DNA from: an uncultured Gilliamella sp.
GTDB lineage: Bacteria; Pseudomonadota; Gammaproteobacteria; Enterobacterales; Orbaceae
Reading direction: 5' to 3'
NCBI GenBank assembly: GCA_946481345.1
Contig: CAMLMY010000016.1
Coordinates: forward strand, 1 to 40,682
Length of the DNA stretch: 40,682 nt
Part shown: piece by piece, positions 1-9,337 of the stretch
How the letters are laid out: each line of letters opens with the position of its first letter
How positions within the stretch are numbered: the first letter of the stretch is position 1
Notes under the pieces: model-generated
The model's input: the letters and a program-made list of their open reading frames with translations, nothing else
What the model was told of the DNA's origin: nothing
The model's database searches: none
Position numbers and translations under genes: made by a program

Positions 1-2
1 AA

Positions 3-79
3 TGGCGCACCCGAAGGGATTCGAACCCCTGACCGCTCGGTTCGAAGCCGAGTGCTCTATCCAGCTGAGCTACGGATGC
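3..79 (-). tRNA. tRNA-Arg, anticodon TCG
   Basis: On the minus strand this folds as a 77-nt cloverleaf with encoded CCA. The anticodon stem is CTCGG/CCGAG and the loop CTTCGAA, giving anticodon TCG (reads CGA). The acceptor is GCATCCG/CGGGTGC with a U4-G69 wobble and discriminator G. The body closely resembles the two tRNA-Arg(ACG) genes beside it, but differs in the anticodon, the anticodon stem, the acceptor 3' arm and the discriminator. It looks like a diverged copy from a tandem array. It is the last tRNA visible in the cluster; others could lie beyond the left edge. Confidence 0.95.
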
Positions 80-98
80 GTGTAAGTTCGTAAAAAAA

Positions 99-175
99 TG
101 GTGCATCCGAAGGGATTCGAACCCCTGACCGCCCGGTTCGTAGCCGGGTACTCTATCCAGCTGAGCTACGGATGC
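99..175 (-). tRNA. tRNA-Arg, anticodon ACG (copy 1)
   Basis: 77-nt cloverleaf with encoded CCA. The anticodon stem CCCGG/CCGGG and loop CTACGAA give anticodon ACG, normally edited to ICG. It is identical in sequence to the copy at 194-270. Position and order match the serV-argVYZQ array downstream of csrA in Escherichia coli. Confidence 0.97.
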
Positions 176-193
176 ATTTTGAATTTGTTAAAA

Positions 194-270
194 TGGTGCA
201 TCCGAAGGGATTCGAACCCCTGACCGCCCGGTTCGTAGCCGGGTACTCTATCCAGCTGAGCTACGGATGC
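194..270 (-). tRNA. tRNA-Arg, anticodon ACG (copy 2)
   Basis: An exact 77-nt duplicate of the tRNA-Arg at 99-175, separated from it by an 18-nt AT-rich spacer. The anticodon is ACG and CCA is encoded. It belongs to the same tandem transcription unit that starts upstream of the tRNA-Ser. Confidence 0.97.
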
Positions 271-289
271 ATATTTTAATTTTTTAAAA

Positions 290-382
290 TGGCGGTGAGA
301 GAGGGATTCGAACCCTCGATGCAGCTTTTGACCGCATACTCCCTTAGCAGGGGAGCGCCTTCAGCCTCTCGGCCATCTCACC
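290..382 (-). tRNA. serV: tRNA-Ser, anticodon GCT
   Basis: 93-nt class II tRNA with a long variable arm and encoded CCA. The anticodon stem CTCCC/GGGAG with loop CTGCTAA gives anticodon GCT (reads AGC/AGU). It is the first tRNA of the array, as serV is in E. coli, and lies between csrA and the arginine tRNAs. Confidence 0.96.
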
Positions 383-433
383 AAAAACATTATGACTTTG
401 CTTGAACAACAAAATCATAATGTCGTGGCGCAC

Positions 434-461
434 ATATTACGTTTTACAAAAAATAAGTCAA
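434..461 (-). promoter_or_regulatory. Predicted promoter of the tRNA-Ser/tRNA-Arg array
   Basis: Minus-strand -35 TTGACT (456-461), 16-nt spacer, -10 TAATAT (434-439). The -10 is followed directly by a GC-rich discriminator (GTGCGCC) in otherwise AT-rich DNA. GC-rich discriminators are typical of stable-RNA promoters under stringent control by ppGpp and DksA. Start of transcription is expected near 427, about 45 nt before the tRNA-Ser. The promoter is inferred from sequence only. Confidence 0.6.
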
Positions 462-507
462 ACATTTTTTTGCTTACGCGTGCTAGTTGTTTATTTCGTG
501 CCCAAAA

Positions 508-708
508 TTACTCTTTGGGCTCGGGTAATTCATCATTTTTGTTCTGAGATTGATGAATTCTATTGTATATCTCTTCTCGATGAATTGAGACTTCTTTAGG
601 TGCATTAATACCGATTCTGACTTGATTACCCTTCACGCCAAGAATAGTAATAACAACATCATCACCAATAATTAGTGTTTCACCTACTCTCCTAGTTAAA
701 ATTAACAT
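508..708 (-). CDS. csrA: Carbon storage regulator CsrA
   Basis: CsrA is a small dimeric RNA-binding protein that binds GGA motifs in mRNA leaders and controls translation or stability of carbon-metabolism, motility and biofilm mRNAs. The 66-residue product starts [12 protein letters not shown] and carries the conserved core [11 protein letters not shown] and [13 protein letters not shown], with the C-terminal RNA-contacting Arg in HREE. Family length is about 61-70. The start is fixed by the Shine-Dalgarno AGGAG about 7 nt upstream. That ribosome site (ATTAGGAGAT) is itself a plausible CsrA target, which would fit autorepression, as known in E. coli. The gene lies between alaS and the tRNA array, as in enterics. 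Confidence 0.97.
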   Translation of the reverse strand: MLILTRRVGETLIIGDDVVITILGVKGNQVRIGINAPKEVSIHREEIYNRIHQSQNKNDELPEPKE

Positions 709-860
709 TAGATCTCCTAATATCAGTTAAGTATACATCACAATTTTAAGATATAGCTTCGTCAGCCCCCCATCAATAGGACAGAAAGACGGAATTTTAC
801 AGAAATATTCAAATATTCGATTAATAAATATCTTATTAACCAATATTAGAATATAACTGG

Positions 861-3494
861 CTAACTTGCTTGTAATTTATTACTGATTTCCTTTTTCATT
901 GAAGACAATGCTTCTGGTAATGCTGACAGATCCATTCCACCTGCTTGGGCGAAATCAGGCCGCCCACCGCCTTTACCACCTACTTTTAATGCTAATTGGG
1001 AAACTAATTCACCAGCTTTGACAACATTGATTAAATCATTTGTTACGCCAGCGGCTAAATTGATTTTGTCATCATTAACAGCAGCCAAAATAATTACGCC
1101 TGTTTTTAATTGATTTTTAAGATCATCAATCATAGTACGTAATACTTTTGCCTCAACATTATCAAGTTTAGCAATTAGTAAATTTTTATTATTGATTTTT
1201 TCACATTGATTAATTAATTGTGCGCTTTGTTGGCTAGCTTTTTGCGCCTTTAATTGCTCGATGTTTTTTTCAAGTAGTTTAGTTTGTTCGAGCAACTGCT
1301 CTACACGAACTAAAACTGCTGATTTATCGCTTTTAACCAATTGTGCAATTTGGCTTAATAAATTTGCTTCATGGTGTATAAAATCCATCGCATTTTGCCC
1401 AGAGGTTGCCTCAATACGGCGAACTCCAGAAGCGATGCTTGATTCAGATATTATTTTAAATAAACCTATATCGCCCGTTCTATTTACATGAGTACCACCA
1501 CATAATTCAATTGAGAAATCGCCCATAGTTAGAACACGAACAATATCTTCGTATTTTTCACCAAATAGTGCCATTGCCCCTTTATTTCTAGCTTCATCTA
1601 TTGGCATCAGTTCAACGTCAACAGGTAGATTACAACGAATTTGCTGGTTAACTAGATTTTCAATTTCAACAATTTGTTCTTGTGTGATGCTTTGATTATG
1701 CGAAAAATCAAAACGCAGATAGCTGTCATTCACTAAAGAACCTTTTTGATGAACATGGTTACCTAAAATTCGTTGTAATGCAGCTTGTAATAAATGGGTT
1801 GCTGAATGATTGCGTCTAATACGTTCTCTTAACTCAACATCAATTGCCGCTGTTACTAAATCACCAACTTTAAGGGAACCTTTAACAAGGTTACCGATAT
1901 GACCAATACTTTTGCCATATTTTTGGCTATCTAAAACAGTAAATTCGGCGTTTGCAGAAGTTAATAAACCTTTATCACCAATTTGTCCACCTGATTCTCC
2001 ATAAAATGGTGTCTTATCTAAGATGATAATCGCTTCATCACCAGCATTGACATTCTCTACTTTTTGACCATTTTGGAAAATGGCAATTACTTTCCCTGAT
2101 GCTTCGGTAGCTTGATAACCTAAAAATTCGGTTTTATCATCAAGTTTAATCACATTGCTATAGTCAACACTAAAAGTACTTGATTCACGAGCACGTTTAC
2201 GTTGTTCTTCCATGCATTGATTAAATCCATCTTCATCAATGGTGATATTTTTTTCGCGACATACATCTGCGGTTAAATCTAATGGAAAACCAAACGTATC
2301 GTAAAGTTTAAATGCAACATCACCAGGCAATACCGAATCGGTAATTTTAACCAATTCTTGATCAAGTAAAAATAATCCTCGTTCCAATGTTTTTAAGAAT
2401 TGCTCTTCTTCAAGTTTAAGTGCGTCTTCAACTATTTTTTGATTTTTCGCTAATTCAACTGCTGCACTACCCATTACATCAATGAGAGGTTTAACTAATT
2501 TGTAGAAGAATATTTCTTTAGCACCTAACATATGTCCATGACGCACAGCCCGTCGAATAATGCGACGTAAAACATAGCCACGACCTTCATTAGAAGGCAA
2601 TACACCATCAGAAATTAAAAATGCACAAGAACGAATATGGTCAGCAATAACACGTAAAGATTTACTTTCTAAATCTTTCGTTTGAATTACTTGTGCTGCA
2701 TCATGAATTAATTTCTTAAATAAATCAATTTCATAATTGGAATCAACATGTTGTAAAACAGCTGCAATTCTTTCTAAGCCCATACCCGTATCGACTGATG
2801 GCTTAGGTAATGGTTCCATTGTGCCATCAGGATGACGATTAAACTGCATAAAGACAATGTTCCAAATTTCAATGAATCGGTCACCGTCTTCTTCTGCGCT
2901 GCCTGGAGGTCCTCCCCAAATATGATCACCATGATCATAAAAAATTTCTGTACACGGTCCACATGGCCCTGTATCACCCATTTGCCAGAAGTTGTCTGAA
3001 GCATAGGGAGCACCTTTGTTGTCACCAATACGCACAATACGTTCTTTGGGTATACCAATTTCTTTTTCCCAAATTTCGTATGCTTCATCATCTGTTTCAT
3101 AAACAGTGACAGTTAATTTCTCTTTAGGAAGATTAAACCACTCTTTACTGGTTAATAATTCCCAAGCAAAATGGATCGCATCATGTTTAAAATAGTCACC
3201 GAAACTAAAGTTTCCTAACATTTCAAAAAAAGTATGATGTCGAGCAGTATAACCCACATTATCCAAATCATTGTGTTTACCACCAGCGCGAACACAGCGT
3301 TGTGCTGTTGTTGCTCTAGTATAAGGGCGTTTTTCTATCCCTAGAAATACATCCTTGAACTGATTCATTCCAGCGTTAGTAAATAATAGCGTTGGGTCAT
3401 TATGAGGAACAAGGGAACTACTTGCTACAATTTCATGTCCTTTGCTATTGAAAAAGTCAAGAAAAGTTTGACGAATTTCTGCAGTGCTTTTCAT
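861..3494 (-). CDS. alaS: Alanine--tRNA ligase
   Basis: Charges tRNA-Ala with alanine in the cytoplasm. The 877-residue protein has the usual AlaRS layout: N-terminal class II catalytic domain (about 1-250, with [18 protein letters not shown] and the GLERIAAV motif), tRNA-recognition helices (to about 450), an editing domain with [10 protein letters not shown] and the later CGGTH zinc-site motif, then a C-terminal coiled-coil and C-Ala domain ending in the glycine-rich [15 protein letters not shown]. Length is nearly identical to E. coli AlaS (876). The start [15 protein letters not shown] matches the family. It sits between recX and csrA, as in enterics, with a 212-nt spacer to recX in which I see no hairpin terminator. 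Confidence 0.98.
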   Translation of the reverse strand: MKSTAEIRQTFLDFFNSKGHEIVASSSLVPHNDPTLLFTNAGMNQFKDVFLGIEKRPYTRATTAQRCVRAGGKHNDLDNVGYTARHHTFFEMLGNFSFGDYFKHDAIHFAWELLTSKEWFNLPKEKLTVTVYETDDEAYEIWEKEIGIPKERIVRIGDNKGAPYASDNFWQMGDTGPCGPCTEIFYDHGDHIWGGPPGSAEEDGDRFIEIWNIVFMQFNRHPDGTMEPLPKPSVDTGMGLERIAAVLQHVDSNYEIDLFKKLIHDAAQVIQTKDLESKSLRVIADHIRSCAFLISDGVLPSNEGRGYVLRRIIRRAVRHGHMLGAKEIFFYKLVKPLIDVMGSAAVELAKNQKIVEDALKLEEEQFLKTLERGLFLLDQELVKITDSVLPGDVAFKLYDTFGFPLDLTADVCREKNITIDEDGFNQCMEEQRKRARESSTFSVDYSNVIKLDDKTEFLGYQATEASGKVIAIFQNGQKVENVNAGDEAIIILDKTPFYGESGGQIGDKGLLTSANAEFTVLDSQKYGKSIGHIGNLVKGSLKVGDLVTAAIDVELRERIRRNHSATHLLQAALQRILGNHVHQKGSLVNDSYLRFDFSHNQSITQEQIVEIENLVNQQIRCNLPVDVELMPIDEARNKGAMALFGEKYEDIVRVLTMGDFSIELCGGTHVNRTGDIGLFKIISESSIASGVRRIEATSGQNAMDFIHHEANLLSQIAQLVKSDKSAVLVRVEQLLEQTKLLEKNIEQLKAQKASQQSAQLINQCEKINNKNLLIAKLDNVEAKVLRTMIDDLKNQLKTGVIILAAVNDDKINLAAGVTNDLINVVKAGELVSQLALKVGGKGGGRPDFAQAGGMDLSALPEALSSMKKEISNKLQAS

Positions 3495-3706
3495 TTAGGC
3501 ATCCATATAAACGATAAATTTTTAAACATAGTAATATACCTGTTACAACTAAAGTTGAAAAGTAAAGAAAGGTAAAATATTCTTTATAATACAGTTGGTC
3601 TAGCTAATATTACATGCAAATAAAAGGAAAAATAAATTGACTTAGTGAGCTTAACTAATGGGTATTGAATAATTTAATTCTCGTGTATTTTAGATATTAT
3701 CAAAAT

Positions 3707-4207
3707 TTAAGTCAATAAATTATACACATCTTTTATATCGTCTTGAGTATAACCTCGGGTAACTAAAAATTGCGTTACTTTCTGTTTTTCCGAGATATTT
3801 TTCACATTAACTTGTTTAAATTTTTTTAATAATTGCTTATGGGCATTATACACCCAATTTATATCTAATATACGTAAAAGTTCATGGATTAAGTCAGTGG
3901 ATAGACCGCGTTGTTTTAATTCCATGGCAATTTTATATCTTCCATAACCTTTATTAGCGCGCATAACAATATATTTTTCAATATATTGTGTGTCGTTCAT
4001 CCAATTCTGATTAGTACAATATTGAATGACATCAGCGGTTTCTATTTTAAGTTGATTTAATTGCTCATAGTATTCATCCTCTGAACATTTTATTTTTTTT
4101 GTAAAAAATTGGATAATTTTATTCGTTAGTTCGTAGGATGAATGATCGCGCTGTGCAAGTAATTGCACAGCTTTATTTAAAATTAATTTATTGAGTTTTT
4201 TGTCCAT
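3707..4207 (-). CDS. recX: Regulatory protein RecX
   Basis: RecX caps or inhibits RecA filaments and moderates the recombination and SOS response. The 166-residue product is made mostly of helical RecX repeats. Recognisable parts are RDHSSYELTNKI (repeat 1), YIVMRANKGYGRYKIAMELKQRGLS (repeat 2, the best-conserved stretch) and VTQFLVTRGYTQDDIKDV (repeat 3). The start codon overlaps the recA stop by one base (TAATG), so translation is probably coupled and expression should follow recA. Sequence is diverged and lysine-rich, but the family call is safe from position, length and the GYGR motif. Confidence 0.93.
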   Translation of the reverse strand: MDKKLNKLILNKAVQLLAQRDHSSYELTNKIIQFFTKKIKCSEDEYYEQLNQLKIETADVIQYCTNQNWMNDTQYIEKYIVMRANKGYGRYKIAMELKQRGLSTDLIHELLRILDINWVYNAHKQLLKKFKQVNVKNISEKQKVTQFLVTRGYTQDDIKDVYNLLT

Positions 4208-5253
4208 TATTCAAAGCTTTCATCTTCCGATGTAGTATCTACGTCATCCGCAGCAAAAACGGCAGGGCTATTTAATAATAAATCACGTAGTTTTGTTTCA
4301 AGCTCTTTGGCTATTTCTGGATGTTCTTGTAAAAATTTGATTGAATTCGCTTTGCCTTGACCCACTTTTTCACCATTGTAGCTATACCAAGCACCTGCTT
4401 TATCAACTAATTTATGTTTAACACCTAGATCAATCAATTCACCTTCTTTAGAAATACCACAACCGTAAAGAATTTGGAATTCAGCTTGTCTAAATGGTGC
4501 AGCAACTTTATTTTTCACCACTTTTACACGTGTATCACTACCAATGACATCTTCACCTTCTTTTACTGCACCAATGCGTCGAATATCTAAACGAACAGAT
4601 GCATAGAATTTAAGTGCATTACCACCAGTAGTTGTCTCTGGATTACCAAACATTACACCAATTTTCATACGAATTTGGTTGATAAATACCACTAAACAGT
4701 TAGCATTTTTGATATTTGCAGTTAATTTACGTAAAGCTTGTGACATTAAACGAGCTTGTAATCCCATATGAGAATCGCCCATTTCGCCTTCAATTTCTGC
4801 TTTAGGTGTTAATGCTGCTACTGAGTCAACAATAATAACATCAACAGCACCAGAACGAACTAAGGCATCACAAATTTCAAGTGCCTGTTCACCAGTATCA
4901 GGCTGAGAAACTAATAAATCATCAACTTGCACACCTAATTTAGCCGCATAAATTGGATCTAAAGCATGTTCAGCATCAATAAATGCGCATGTTTTACCTT
5001 CTTTTTGCGCTTGGGCGATAACTGATAAAGTTAATGTTGTCTTACCTGATGATTCTGGTCCAAAAATTTCAACGATTCGACCCATTGGTAAGCCGCCAAT
5101 ACCTAATGCAATATCGAGTCCTAAAGATCCAGTAGAGACAGAATCAACATCTAACGTTTGGGTATCCCCTAAACGCATAATAGAACCTTTACCAAATTGT
5201 TTTTCTATTTGACTTAATGCAGCTGAAAGTGCTCGTTGTTTGTTTTCGTTCAT
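4207..5253 (-). CDS. recA: Recombinase RecA
   Basis: RecA forms ATP-dependent filaments on single-stranded DNA, drives homologous recombination and triggers LexA self-cleavage. Visible motifs are the Walker [10 protein letters not shown] (about residues 65-73), the [22 protein letters not shown] stretch (in two parts: EGEMGD and [13 protein letters not shown]), L1/L2 loop sequences including [17 protein letters not shown], and an acidic C-terminus. I start it at the ATG at 5253 (MNENKQRAL, 348 aa), which aligns with known RecA N-termini and has GGAA upstream. A five-codon longer reading from a TTG at 5268 is unlikely. It is transcribed divergently from pqiA and followed by recX. Confidence 0.98.
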   Translation of the reverse strand: MNENKQRALSAALSQIEKQFGKGSIMRLGDTQTLDVDSVSTGSLGLDIALGIGGLPMGRIVEIFGPESSGKTTLTLSVIAQAQKEGKTCAFIDAEHALDPIYAAKLGVQVDDLLVSQPDTGEQALEICDALVRSGAVDVIIVDSVAALTPKAEIEGEMGDSHMGLQARLMSQALRKLTANIKNANCLVVFINQIRMKIGVMFGNPETTTGGNALKFYASVRLDIRRIGAVKEGEDVIGSDTRVKVVKNKVAAPFRQAEFQILYGCGISKEGELIDLGVKHKLVDKAGAWYSYNGEKVGQGKANSIKFLQEHPEIAKELETKLRDLLLNSPAVFAADDVDTTSEDESFE

Positions 5254-5289
5254 ATTATAAAATTCCAATGAGTTAGTATATTGACATAC

Positions 5290-5317
5290 ATTATACTGTA
5301 TTGTTATACAGTATCAA
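5290..5317 (-). promoter_or_regulatory. recA promoter with LexA (SOS) box
   Basis: On the minus strand, -35 TTGATA (5312-5317) and -10 TATAAT (5290-5295) are separated by 16 nt. That spacer is exactly the palindromic LexA box CTGTATAACAATACAG (5296-5311), of the form CTGT-N8-ACAG. LexA bound here would block RNA polymerase directly. The layout is the same as in the E. coli recA promoter. The leader to the ATG is about 30 nt. Confidence 0.93.
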
Positions 5318-5802
5318 GTTTTTTTTATATCCAATAATCATTTAATTAATAATGGGAAATGCTTCACAATTTTTTTCAAAATATTACTGGTTATCGTCTA
5401 TTTGATTGTAACAAATGGTGACGAAACGATAATATTCAAGATTAAATGTAACCCGATAAATGGATTTGATAGTGATATAACTTTGTATAAGGTTATTATG
5501 AGATTTTATGTATTTTGTCTTTGAGATGAGATTTTAGATTCAGCGTGTAAAAAATATTGTTTAACCAACTGAAATACTCAAAATCAAGTAATCAAATTAT
5601 GCTAATAGGAGTAGGTAATACTTTCATAAAAAAATGGCATTTGATATGATGAGCAAAGAAGAAGTTTTAGTCATTGTTGTATATTAAAAGTAGTTATCCC
5701 ACTAGAAATTGAGTAAAAGTAATTTATCAATTATTTACTTAAAGGTTATGCTAATCTGAAACATCTTTACATTTAAAATAATTATCAAATGAAAGGGAAA
5801 TA
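5318..5802. other. Intergenic region between recA and pqiA
   Basis: About 485 nt of AT-rich DNA upstream of two divergent genes. I see no intact gene. Only very short open frames occur, for example 16 codons from 5599 and 17 codons from 5634, with no recognisable family. In E. coli the neighbour on this side of recA is pncC (ygaD), so that gene has been lost or moved. The pqiA promoter presumably lies in the right part, but no clear -35/-10 pair stands out. Confidence 0.6.
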
Positions 5803-7056
5803 ATGACTGTTGATAAGCAACAATATGTTTTATGTTCGCACTGCGATTTGGTCATAGAATTATCCGATATAACAATAGGGCATAAAGCTATATGTCCTCG
5901 TTGTAATACCACATTAGCCAAAAAAAGCATTAATATGAAATTTCGAGCCGCAATGTATGCTGTTTGTTCACTCATTATGATTATTGTTGCTTGTGGTTTT
6001 ATTTTTATTGATATTCGCCTAGTCGGTAATTTAAATGGTGTAAGTGTTTTAGATATACCCAAAACTCTTTTTTTTGACAAATATAGTTATATTTCAGCGC
6101 TATTTATTTTATTTGTTTTAATTTTCCCCATAATAAATCTATTAATTATTAGTTTGCTTTGTTCAAAGTTTACAGTGTCAAAATATCGCAAAAGAGATTT
6201 ATTAATTATTTATGAAAAATTTAAACATTGGTGTATGCCTGAAATATTTATAACAGGCATTTTGGTTAGCTTTGTAAAACTAATGAGCTATGGCAGTATA
6301 GGTGTTACAAGTACCTTTTGGGCGTTTTGTTTATTTGTATTTTTTTATATAAAAGCACAAGTAATTTTTTCACCTGAAACAATTTGGGAAGAGATTAATA
6401 CCAATAATTTTGCTCAAGCACCATTAAAAGTCGGTAAGACGGCAATTAGTCAAAATTTGAAGCTGTGTGGTTGTTGTCATGCCATGATGCCAATAGCTTA
6501 TGTCAAATGCCCAAGATGTAAACAGAAAAGTGCCGTAAGAAATCGTGACAAAATACAGTGGACAATAGCATTATTGGTCACTTCACTAATTATTTATATT
6601 CCTGCAAATGTATTTGGGATTATGATAACGGTCGTTTTTGGTTCACCGTCAACGTCGACAATTATGGATGGTGTTATTTATATGTGGCAGGCGGGTGATG
6701 TACCTGTGGCATTAGTTATTTTTATTGCCAGCATAGTTATTCCAATTTTGAAAATAATTTCATTAAGTTGGCTTTGCTATTTTGCAATAGCTGTGAAAAA
6801 GAAAAATAAACATAATTGTTTAAAAATGAAAAAACTATATGGCGCGGTAGAATTTATTGGTAAATGGTCAATGATTGATATATTTGTTGTATCAGTTGTT
6901 TGTTCACTAGTTAGAAATCAACAAATGATGGGGGTTTATCCTGATATAGGCGTTACATTTTTCGCAACTGTTGTGATTATCACTATGATTGCATCGCAAA
7001 AATTTGATCCGCGTTTAATTTGGGATCATTCTCCAAATAAAAGTTATAATAAATAG
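5803..7056 (+). CDS. pqiA: PqiA, inner-membrane protein of the Pqi lipid-transport system
   Basis: PqiA is the multi-pass inner-membrane partner of PqiB and PqiC, an MCE system thought to move lipids between the membranes. The 417-residue length equals E. coli PqiA. Two homologous halves are visible. Each begins with a rubredoxin-like four-cysteine motif (CSHCDLVIEL...CPRCNTTL near residues 11-35; CGCCHAMMP...CPRCKQKS near 223-245) and is followed by four or so hydrophobic segments. The start has a Shine-Dalgarno AAAGGGAA. pqiB follows after 7 nt, so the three genes form one operon. In E. coli the pqi operon responds to SoxRS; I cannot show that here. Confidence 0.93.
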   Translation: MTVDKQQYVLCSHCDLVIELSDITIGHKAICPRCNTTLAKKSINMKFRAAMYAVCSLIMIIVACGFIFIDIRLVGNLNGVSVLDIPKTLFFDKYSYISALFILFVLIFPIINLLIISLLCSKFTVSKYRKRDLLIIYEKFKHWCMPEIFITGILVSFVKLMSYGSIGVTSTFWAFCLFVFFYIKAQVIFSPETIWEEINTNNFAQAPLKVGKTAISQNLKLCGCCHAMMPIAYVKCPRCKQKSAVRNRDKIQWTIALLVTSLIIYIPANVFGIMITVVFGSPSTSTIMDGVIYMWQAGDVPVALVIFIASIVIPILKIISLSWLCYFAIAVKKKNKHNCLKMKKLYGAVEFIGKWSMIDIFVVSVVCSLVRNQQMMGVYPDIGVTFFATVVIITMIASQKFDPRLIWDHSPNKSYNK

Positions 7057-7063
7057 GAACACT

Positions 7064-8701
7064 ATGGCAACATCAAGTAAATTAGCGAAAATCATCAAAA
7101 TTAGAGCCATCTCGGCGATATGGATTATTCCAATTGTTACTGCAATTGTAGGTCTTTGGATCATCTATTCTCATTTTGCTGATAGAGGGACTTCTTTTAC
7201 CTTACTTGCCAAAGATGCAAGTGGTATTGTGGCAGGTAAAACCGTTATTAAAAACCGCAGTGTTGATATCGGTATTGTCGATGAAGTAACGTTATCAGAA
7301 GACTTTGAAAAAGTGGTTATTAAAGGTCGAATCTATAATGATATGGAACCACTGCTTAAAAATGACTCTATTTTTTGGGTTGTCAAACCAGAGATTGGTC
7401 GTGATGGTGTAACTGGATTAGGTACTATTTTATCTGGTGTTTACATTGAATTAGCATCCGGAAACGATACACATAGTTTCAAAAATAATCCATTTATACT
7501 ATCGGATAACCCACCATTATCAGATCCAAGTATTAAGGGCATTCGAGTTAATCTTGAAAGTGATCAAAACGGTGTGATTCCGCGTGGGGCATCCGTGATG
7601 TTTCATGGTTATCGTGTAGGTAATGTTGAAACTTCTGAATTTGATATTGATTCACGTAAAATGAAATATCAAGTTTTTATCACCAAACCTTATGATGCTT
7701 TAGTCACTCAAAATGTTCGGTTTTGGAAAGAAGGAGGCATTGATTTAGCATTTTCTTCAGCGGGTGCAAGTCTTAACGTGCCTTCTTTAGATATATTAAT
7801 GTCGGGTGGTATTAGTTTTGATTTGCCTGATGGTTCTAAATTAGGCGCACCCGCAGAGCAACATGCCGTATATAAATTATATGAAGATAAAAAATCAATT
7901 CAAGATTCACAATATACAGAATATAAAGAATTTCTGATTATGCTTTCTGAATCCATATCTGGATTGGTTGAAGGTGCACCTGTTGAGTATCATGGTATTC
8001 GGCTAGGTACGGTATCTAAAGTACCATTTTATACACCTGAAATGTTAAATAAAACATTTATTTTAAATCAAAAAGTACCCGTATTAATTAGGATCGAGCC
8101 CGATCGCTTATCTGAGTTGGTTGATGAAAAGATCGATATTGCGACCTTAATTATGGATGAGCAAAAAAATGGTTTAAGAGCCTCGTTAAAAACTTCAAAT
8201 ATGTTTACAGGTGCGCTTTTTATTGATCTTGATTTTTATCCTGAATTAAAAAATAAATATAACTCCAAATCAAGTAATCTCTACGGTTATAACACTATAG
8301 AAACAACATCAACAGGTATTGCACAGATTCAGGCCAAAGTGATGCAGTTATTAGATAATTTCAATAATTTACCACTGAATAATACCATGACGGAATTTAA
8401 TAAATCGTTAGCTTCAACTCAGCGCTTAATGAATTCATTAAATCAAATTATGGCAAGTAATGAAATGCAAAATATGCCTGGCGATTTACAAGAAACGTTA
8501 AGAACGTTAAACGAAACTCTGAAAGGTATACAACCAGGTTCAGAACTTAATAAGCAAATGAATGAAAGTCTGCAAAAAGTTCAGCAAATGATGGATGAAT
8601 TAACACCATTACTTAATACACTTAATGATAAAAGTAATGCGTTGATTTTCTCTGCTCCAAATAAGAAAGACCAAGAACCGAAAGCGAAAGGTAAAAAGTA
8701 A
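7064..8701 (+). CDS. pqiB: PqiB, MCE-domain lipid transport protein
   Basis: PqiB is anchored in the inner membrane and forms a long periplasmic tube from three stacked MCE domains and a C-terminal coiled-coil needle. At 545 residues it matches E. coli PqiB (546). A transmembrane helix lies near residues 17-37. MCE repeats can be seen at about 38-135 (GIVAGKTVIKNRSVDIG), 155-250 (NGVIPRGASVMFHGYRVGNV) and 285-390 (GLVEGAPVEYHGIRLGTV). Residues from about 420 to 530 are helical, rich in Q, N, L and M, and fit the needle. The stop overlaps the pqiC start by one base. Confidence 0.94.
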   Translation: MATSSKLAKIIKIRAISAIWIIPIVTAIVGLWIIYSHFADRGTSFTLLAKDASGIVAGKTVIKNRSVDIGIVDEVTLSEDFEKVVIKGRIYNDMEPLLKNDSIFWVVKPEIGRDGVTGLGTILSGVYIELASGNDTHSFKNNPFILSDNPPLSDPSIKGIRVNLESDQNGVIPRGASVMFHGYRVGNVETSEFDIDSRKMKYQVFITKPYDALVTQNVRFWKEGGIDLAFSSAGASLNVPSLDILMSGGISFDLPDGSKLGAPAEQHAVYKLYEDKKSIQDSQYTEYKEFLIMLSESISGLVEGAPVEYHGIRLGTVSKVPFYTPEMLNKTFILNQKVPVLIRIEPDRLSELVDEKIDIATLIMDEQKNGLRASLKTSNMFTGALFIDLDFYPELKNKYNSKSSNLYGYNTIETTSTGIAQIQAKVMQLLDNFNNLPLNNTMTEFNKSLASTQRLMNSLNQIMASNEMQNMPGDLQETLRTLNETLKGIQPGSELNKQMNESLQKVQQMMDELTPLLNTLNDKSNALIFSAPNKKDQEPKAKGKK

Positions 8702-9285
8702 TGAATAAAATGATGCGAAATTTCCTTATAACATTTTGTGGAACTGCATTTATGTTACTCGTTGGCTGTTCAGCAAACACGGAAAATAAAAGTTATTTCC
8801 AATTAGCTAGTAATTTGCCTGTTCAAACACCAAAAACAATGAAATCAACTAATCGTTTTATAAAGATCGATTCCATTGATGTAGCCAGTTTCTTAAATAA
8901 ATCTGGTATTGTTTTGCAAACAGAAGATATCAAATATGTTACAGCTATAAATAATCTATGGGTTTCGACGCTTTCTCAACAGCTTGAAGAACGATTAGTA
9001 CAAGATTTAAGTTTGTTACTGCCAGATTATTTGATTTCGAGTAAGTCGCTAGCAACTCCAACATTAACCGTTAAACTTTTTATTGATGGTTTTCATGGTG
9101 GTTACAATGGAGATGCGATTATAAAGGGGCGTTGGATTGTTACAAACAATAAAAACCATATCGAAACAAAACCATTTGAACGACATATTCCATTAGCCAA
9201 AAATGGTTATGATGCTTTAGTTAAAGCGTTGTCAAAAGGATGGCAAGAAGAAGAGCAAGATTTTGCTAATTCTATAAGATATTAA
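8701..9285 (+). CDS. pqiC: PqiC, outer-membrane lipoprotein of the Pqi system
   Basis: PqiC is a lipoprotein that caps the PqiB tube at the outer membrane. The 194-residue product has a lipoprotein signal peptide ending in the lipobox LVGC, with the lipidated Cys at residue 23. The mature part has the DUF330/ABC-type transport auxiliary pattern: YFQLAS near the start, then IDSIDVASFLNKSGIVLQTEDIKYV and the ...NNLWVSTLSQQLEERLVQDL helix. Family length is about 187. The start codon overlaps the pqiB stop (TAATG), so it is probably translationally coupled. Confidence 0.9.
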   Translation: MNKMMRNFLITFCGTAFMLLVGCSANTENKSYFQLASNLPVQTPKTMKSTNRFIKIDSIDVASFLNKSGIVLQTEDIKYVTAINNLWVSTLSQQLEERLVQDLSLLLPDYLISSKSLATPTLTVKLFIDGFHGGYNGDAIIKGRWIVTNNKNHIETKPFERHIPLAKNGYDALVKALSKGWQEEEQDFANSIRY

Positions 9286-9292
9286 ATTAATA

Positions 9293-9324
9293 AAACATTC
9301 CGCCACCATTCTGGCGGAATGTTT
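9293..9324. terminator. Bidirectional terminator between pqiC and pabB
   Basis: A perfect 12-bp inverted repeat: AAACATTCCGCC at 9293-9304 and GGCGGAATGTTT at 9313-9324, with an 8-nt loop. It lies between two convergent genes. The A/T ends of the stem give a short U-tract in both directions, so it probably serves both. Confidence 0.88.
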
Positions 9325-9337
9325 CAATAATAGTAGA

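Noticed and set aside
3-270. Tandem tRNA-Arg genes as a CRISPR-like or other direct repeat array
   Set aside because: The repeats are complete tRNA genes with cloverleaf structure and CCA ends.
3544-3555. CAACT-AA-AGTTG palindrome upstream of alaS
   Set aside because: Five-base arms and a two-base loop are too small to claim as an operator or terminator.
5634-5660. TGGCA followed by ATGAGC as a possible sigma-54 promoter
   Set aside because: Lacks the GC element at -12 and the invariant TGGCAC/TTGC pairing; not a credible -24/-12 site.
5599-5687. Two tiny frames (16 and 17 codons) upstream of pqiA
   Set aside because: Too short, with no leader-peptide pattern and no terminator nearby; an AGGAG occurs but is not well placed for a convincing gene.
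5751-6080. 109-codon minus-strand frame over the pqiA start
   Set aside because: Lies opposite the conserved N-terminal zinc-ribbon part of PqiA and has no domain of its own.
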